Assembly (NCBI GenBank): GCA_035708745.1
Contig: DASTFJ010000189.1
Coordinates: forward strand, 1-8,582
Reading direction: 5' to 3'
Source of the DNA: JAMLHN01 sp035708745
Lineage (GTDB): Bacteria > Chloroflexota > Chloroflexia > Thermomicrobiales > UBA6265
DNA length: 8,582 bases
The notes below the pieces were generated by a model. It was not told the DNA's origin. It did not search any database and saw only the letters and a list, made by a program, of their open reading frames with translations. Below, piece by piece: positions 6,008 to 8,582 of the stretch. Every line of letters begins with the position of its first letter. Position 1 is the first letter of the stretch. The translations under genes were made by a program, and so were the position numbers.

Positions 6008-8308
6008 CTAGTCACCCGCACCCGCGGGCTGACCTTCGACTCCTGCCGGCTGACCGCTCGTACCAGTTGCCGGACGCGGCGTCCCCTCGATCCGCAGATC
6101 GGGCAACCACTCCAGCCACTTCGGCAGATACCAGTTCCAGTCGCCCAGCAATCGCATCACCGCCGGCACCAGAATGGTCCGCACGATCGTCGCGTCGAGC
6201 AGAATCGCCACTGCCAGACCGAACCCGACCTGCTGCAGGAACACCAGCCGGCCGGTGCTGAAGCCGAGGAACACCACCACCATGATCAACGCCGCGCCCG
6301 TGATGATCCGCGCCGTCGATTCCACGCCGTGCGCCACCGATTCCCGGTTATTCCCGGTCGCATCGTAGAACTCGCGGATCCGGCTCAGCAGGAAGACCTG
6401 GTAGTCCATCGACAACCCGAAGAGCACGCAGAAGAGGAAGATCGGAATCCATGCCTCGATCACCGGCGTCCGGTCGAATCCCAGCAAACCGGTCAGATGC
6501 CCGCGCTGGAAAACCAGCACCAGCACCCCATAGGCCGCGCCCACGGAAAGCAGATTCATCACGATCGCCGTCGCCGGCACCACGATCGAGCGGAACGCCA
6601 CCATCAGCAACAGGAAGCTCAACCCAAGTACGAAGAGGAAAACCCGCGGCGTCCACGTATCGGTCAGGTCGATAAAGTCGACATTCCCTGCCGACTGCCC
6701 GGTTACTAGTACCCGCCCGGCTTCCTCGGGGAAGGCATTCGGGATCACATCGCTGCGCAATCGCCGAATCTCGGTAAACGACGCTTCGTCGTTCGGCGAG
6801 GTCGTCAACGTCGCCCGGATCAATCCCAGATCGCCTGCCTCATTCCACTGCACCGGCTCTACCGAGGAGATCGCCGGATCGTTCGCCAGCGACTCCGCCA
6901 ATGACGCGGTCGCATCGGCGGCATTCGCTTGATTGCCATCGATCACGATCTCCACCGGGGCCAGTCGGCCGGTGGTGAACTTGTCCTGCAGGACCACGAA
7001 CGCATCCTTGACATCGCCCTCCGGCAACGACTCCGCCCCGGCGAAGCCGGTCTTCATACTAAAGAAGGGATACGCCAGCAGGAGCAGAATCCCGGCGCCA
7101 ATCACCAGCGCCGGCCACGGCCGCGCCATCACCAGATGCGCCGCCCGCCCCCAGAATCCATGCTGCTGCTCGGACATCTCGCTCGCGATGACCTTTTCGT
7201 GATTCATCGCGTCGTAATTGCGCCGGCGTGGCCAGTCGATCCGGTCGCCCAGCAGGCCGATCATGGCCGGAATCAGGGTCATGATCGCCCCCACCGACAC
7301 CAGCACCGCCAGAATCGCGCCGAGTCCCAAACTCCGGAAGATCGAGGTCGGCATCAGGAAGAGCCCGATCAGCGCAAAAACCACGGTCAGCCCGGAGAAC
7401 ACCACGGCCTTGGTTGCGGTGCCGCCCGCGACTTCGATCGCCTCGGGTTTGCTGCGTCCATGCCGCCGCTCTTCGCGATAGCGCTCGATCACGAACAGCG
7501 CGTAGTCGATCCCGACCGCAAGCCCGATCACCGAGATCATATTGGTGATGAAGAAGGAAAGCTCGAACTGGGTGCCGATCAGCGCCGCGATGCCGGTCGC
7601 GATCGCCACCGCCGCCAGTGCCATACCGATAGGTACGAGGGCGGCCACCACGGCCCCGAAGACGATCATCAGGACGATCAGCGCGATAGGCACCCCCACG
7701 ATCTCGGCCCGCACGAGGTCCTCTTCGGAGATCGTGCTGAACTCGTGGCCCGTCGTCATATCGCCGATGCTGCTCACCTTGACCGCATCGGTCGACTGTC
7801 CGTCGATCGCGTCGATATAGGCTTGGGCCCGATCGGAGGTTTCGTCCTCATCGCCGATCAACGTCACCGGAATCAGCAGCGTCGACCCATCCTCGGAAAC
7901 CAGCGCTTTCGACTGATTCTGCACCGCCGGATCCGGCGCCTCAGCCGCCAGGTAATAGTTGACTGTTTTGGCCGGATCCTGATCCACGAGCTCGGGCATC
8001 TTCGCCAGTTCGGCGAAGACCCCATCCGCGACTTGCTTGAACTCCGGCTCGTCCACCGTCAGACTACCGGAGGTGAGCACGATCGTCTCCGTCAGCGGCG
8101 ACGTGTCTCCCATACGCGCATCGAGCAAATCCGTGCCCTGTGTCGATTCCGGGTTGTTCAGCATCTCGATCTTGGTTGTCAAACCATCCGAGAGAAACAT
8201 TCCGGCGGCCATGGCGCCCAGCACGAGCAGCACAACCCAGATACCGAGCGTGCGCCACGGATGCCTGGCGCTGATAGCGGAGAGTTTCGAAGTCGATGGT
8301 ATAAGCAT
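6008..8308 (-). CDS. MMPL family RND transporter
   Basis: A 766-residue inner-membrane transporter of the MMPL branch of the RND superfamily, probably a proton-driven exporter of lipids or hydrophobic compounds. The two-repeat plan is clear. Membrane segment 1 is at about 21-40, a soluble porter domain covers 41-200, and helices 2-6 lie within about 203-350. Helix 7 is at about 396-414, a second soluble domain covers 415-550, and helices 8-12 lie within 555-720. The proton-relay Asp-Tyr pairs are present in both halves, GIDY (D268-Y269) and SMDY (D635-Y636), matching the pairs known from mycobacterial MmpL3. The tail after residue 738 is rich in G, P and A with GQPAG twice. The start ATG is supported by GGAGGG (8315-8320, - strand) with a 6-nt spacer. 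Length is typical of the shorter MMPL/YdfJ-like proteins. Substrate is unknown. Confidence 0.93.
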   Translation of the reverse strand: MLIPSTSKLSAISARHPWRTLGIWVVLLVLGAMAAGMFLSDGLTTKIEMLNNPESTQGTDLLDARMGDTSPLTETIVLTSGSLTVDEPEFKQVADGVFAELAKMPELVDQDPAKTVNYYLAAEAPDPAVQNQSKALVSEDGSTLLIPVTLIGDEDETSDRAQAYIDAIDGQSTDAVKVSSIGDMTTGHEFSTISEEDLVRAEIVGVPIALIVLMIVFGAVVAALVPIGMALAAVAIATGIAALIGTQFELSFFITNMISVIGLAVGIDYALFVIERYREERRHGRSKPEAIEVAGGTATKAVVFSGLTVVFALIGLFLMPTSIFRSLGLGAILAVLVSVGAIMTLIPAMIGLLGDRIDWPRRRNYDAMNHEKVIASEMSEQQHGFWGRAAHLVMARPWPALVIGAGILLLLAYPFFSMKTGFAGAESLPEGDVKDAFVVLQDKFTTGRLAPVEIVIDGNQANAADATASLAESLANDPAISSVEPVQWNEAGDLGLIRATLTTSPNDEASFTEIRRLRSDVIPNAFPEEAGRVLVTGQSAGNVDFIDLTDTWTPRVFLFVLGLSFLLLMVAFRSIVVPATAIVMNLLSVGAAYGVLVLVFQRGHLTGLLGFDRTPVIEAWIPIFLFCVLFGLSMDYQVFLLSRIREFYDATGNNRESVAHGVESTARIITGAALIMVVVFLGFSTGRLVFLQQVGFGLAVAILLDATIVRTILVPAVMRLLGDWNWYLPKWLEWLPDLRIEGTPRPATGTSGQPAGVEGQPAGAGD

Positions 8309-8339
8309 TGCCAGCCCTCCAAATTCGATTCAAACTAAA

Positions 8340-8352
8340 TGAACAGCGTTCA
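8340..8352. promoter_or_regulatory. Palindrome, candidate repressor operator upstream of the MMPL gene
   Basis: TGAAC-AGC-GTTCA is a perfect 5-bp inverted repeat with a 3-nt centre, 31 nt before the MMPL start codon and just downstream of its candidate promoter. TGAAC/GTTCA half-sites resemble operators of TetR-family repressors, which often control exporters. No TetR gene is visible in the window, so the regulator is inferred. Confidence 0.5.
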
Positions 8353-8360
8353 GCACGTCC

Positions 8361-8371
8361 TAACGACGTTA
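8361..8371. promoter_or_regulatory. Second palindrome in the divergent promoter region
   Basis: TAACG-A-CGTTA is a perfect inverted repeat with a single central base. Its centre is 20 bp from that of the 8340-8352 palindrome, about two helical turns. It touches the candidate -10 of the transporter gene and lies 5-17 nt before the possible starts of the divergent gene, so a bound protein could affect both. Confidence 0.4.
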
Positions 8372-8399
8372 TCCTATGACAGGTCCCATGCAAATACAA
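8371..8399 (-). promoter_or_regulatory. Candidate promoter of the MMPL transporter gene
   Basis: Read on the - strand, TTGTAT (8399-8394) and TAGGAT (8376-8371) are separated by 17 nt. The -35 matches consensus at three positions and the -10 at four. Transcription would start near 8364, giving a leader of roughly 56 nt that contains the 8340-8352 palindrome. The spacing is ideal but the hexamers are only moderate. Confidence 0.35.
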
Positions 8400-8582
8400 C
8401 CCCCTTCTACCCCCGAATCTACGCATATCGCCCCGCCCATCCTGGTCTTCAATAAGGACCTCTTCTTCGGCGTCACCATCGCGAACACCCTGCGCACCCT
8501 CGGCTACGCCCCCCAAACCGTGCGTTCCGCCGCCTCGCTCGCCACCGCCCTCGCCGGCCATCCCGAAGCCGCTCTGGTCATC
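8388..8582 (+). CDS. Receiver-domain-like protein, 3' partial
   Basis: The frame is open from ATG 8388 to the end of the window, 65 residues, and continues beyond it. After a Pro/Thr-rich leader of 16 residues, ILVFNKDLFFGVTIANTLRTLGY and ALVI at the edge look like beta1, alpha1 and the start of beta3 of a CheY-like receiver domain. Canonical receivers have an acidic pair just after beta1; here the aligned positions are N22-K23, followed by D24. The phospho-accepting aspartate would lie just past the window. A second ATG in frame at 8376 is possible; AGG at 8381-8383 gives 8388 a weak ribosome site and a TAA at 8361-8363 closes the frame upstream. It is divergent from the MMPL gene across about 80 bp. 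Family assignment is tentative. Confidence 0.55.
   Translation, partial: MQIQPPSTPESTHIAPPILVFNKDLFFGVTIANTLRTLGYAPQTVRSAASLATALAGHPEAALVI

Noticed and set aside
4381..6261. 626-codon open frame on the + strand opposite the aminotransferase gene
   Set aside because: It is antisense to a clear enzyme gene, reads through the flanking repeats, and is rich in R, H and P without domain features. Biased third codon positions of the real gene explain it.
6929..8338. 469-codon open frame on the + strand opposite the MMPL gene
   Set aside because: H/R/D/Q-rich composition and no motif. It mirrors the GC-biased codons of a well-supported transporter gene.
8064..8561. 165-codon open frame on the - strand at the right edge
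   Set aside because: It overlaps the MMPL start region and the receiver-like gene. It runs through the promoter region and has no recognisable content.

Overview
The window is ordinary-looking chromosomal DNA of high GC content from a bacterium. GC-rich codon use, a CUT1-type sugar importer without its own ATPase, an MMPL-type exporter and several families of palindromic intergenic repeats suggest a Chloroflexota-like organism (Thermomicrobiales or a relative), or possibly an actinobacterium. This placement is inference; no rRNA or other marker gene is present. Both ends of the window cut through genes.

Bases 1-3106 (+ strand) hold a carbohydrate ABC import operon. It starts with a solute-binding protein whose 5' end is off the window, then two permeases of the MalF and MalG types. 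The binding protein most resembles the N-acetylglucosamine/diacetylchitobiose (NgcE) type, so the set is probably NgcEFG-like. No ATPase gene is visible. A strong hairpin without a U-tract sits between the binding-protein gene and the first permease gene, a classic place for setting unequal expression.

Bases 3107-3337 are a spacer between converging genes, with several GC-rich hairpins. On the - strand come a protein of unknown function (3338-4264), a 148-bp fold-back repeat (4275-4422), a class III PLP-dependent aminotransferase (4426-5784), a spacer of palindromic and G-run-rich repeats (about 5840-5995), and a 766-residue RND/MMPL transporter (6008-8308). The - strand genes are separated by repeats, and the transporter has a good intrinsic terminator (5935-5976), so they are probably separate transcription units and not one operon.

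The right edge is a short divergent promoter region with two palindromes (8340-8352 and 8361-8371), followed by the start of a + strand gene whose first 65 residues look like an unusual response-regulator receiver domain. The palindromes overlap or lie just downstream of a candidate promoter for the transporter, so a repressor may control it.

No CRISPR array, tRNA, rRNA, transposase or phage gene was seen. I found no clear new multi-gene system. The most unusual items are the dense palindrome and G-run spacer, the divergent promoter, the degenerate receiver-like gene at the edge, and the unassigned protein at 3338-4264.
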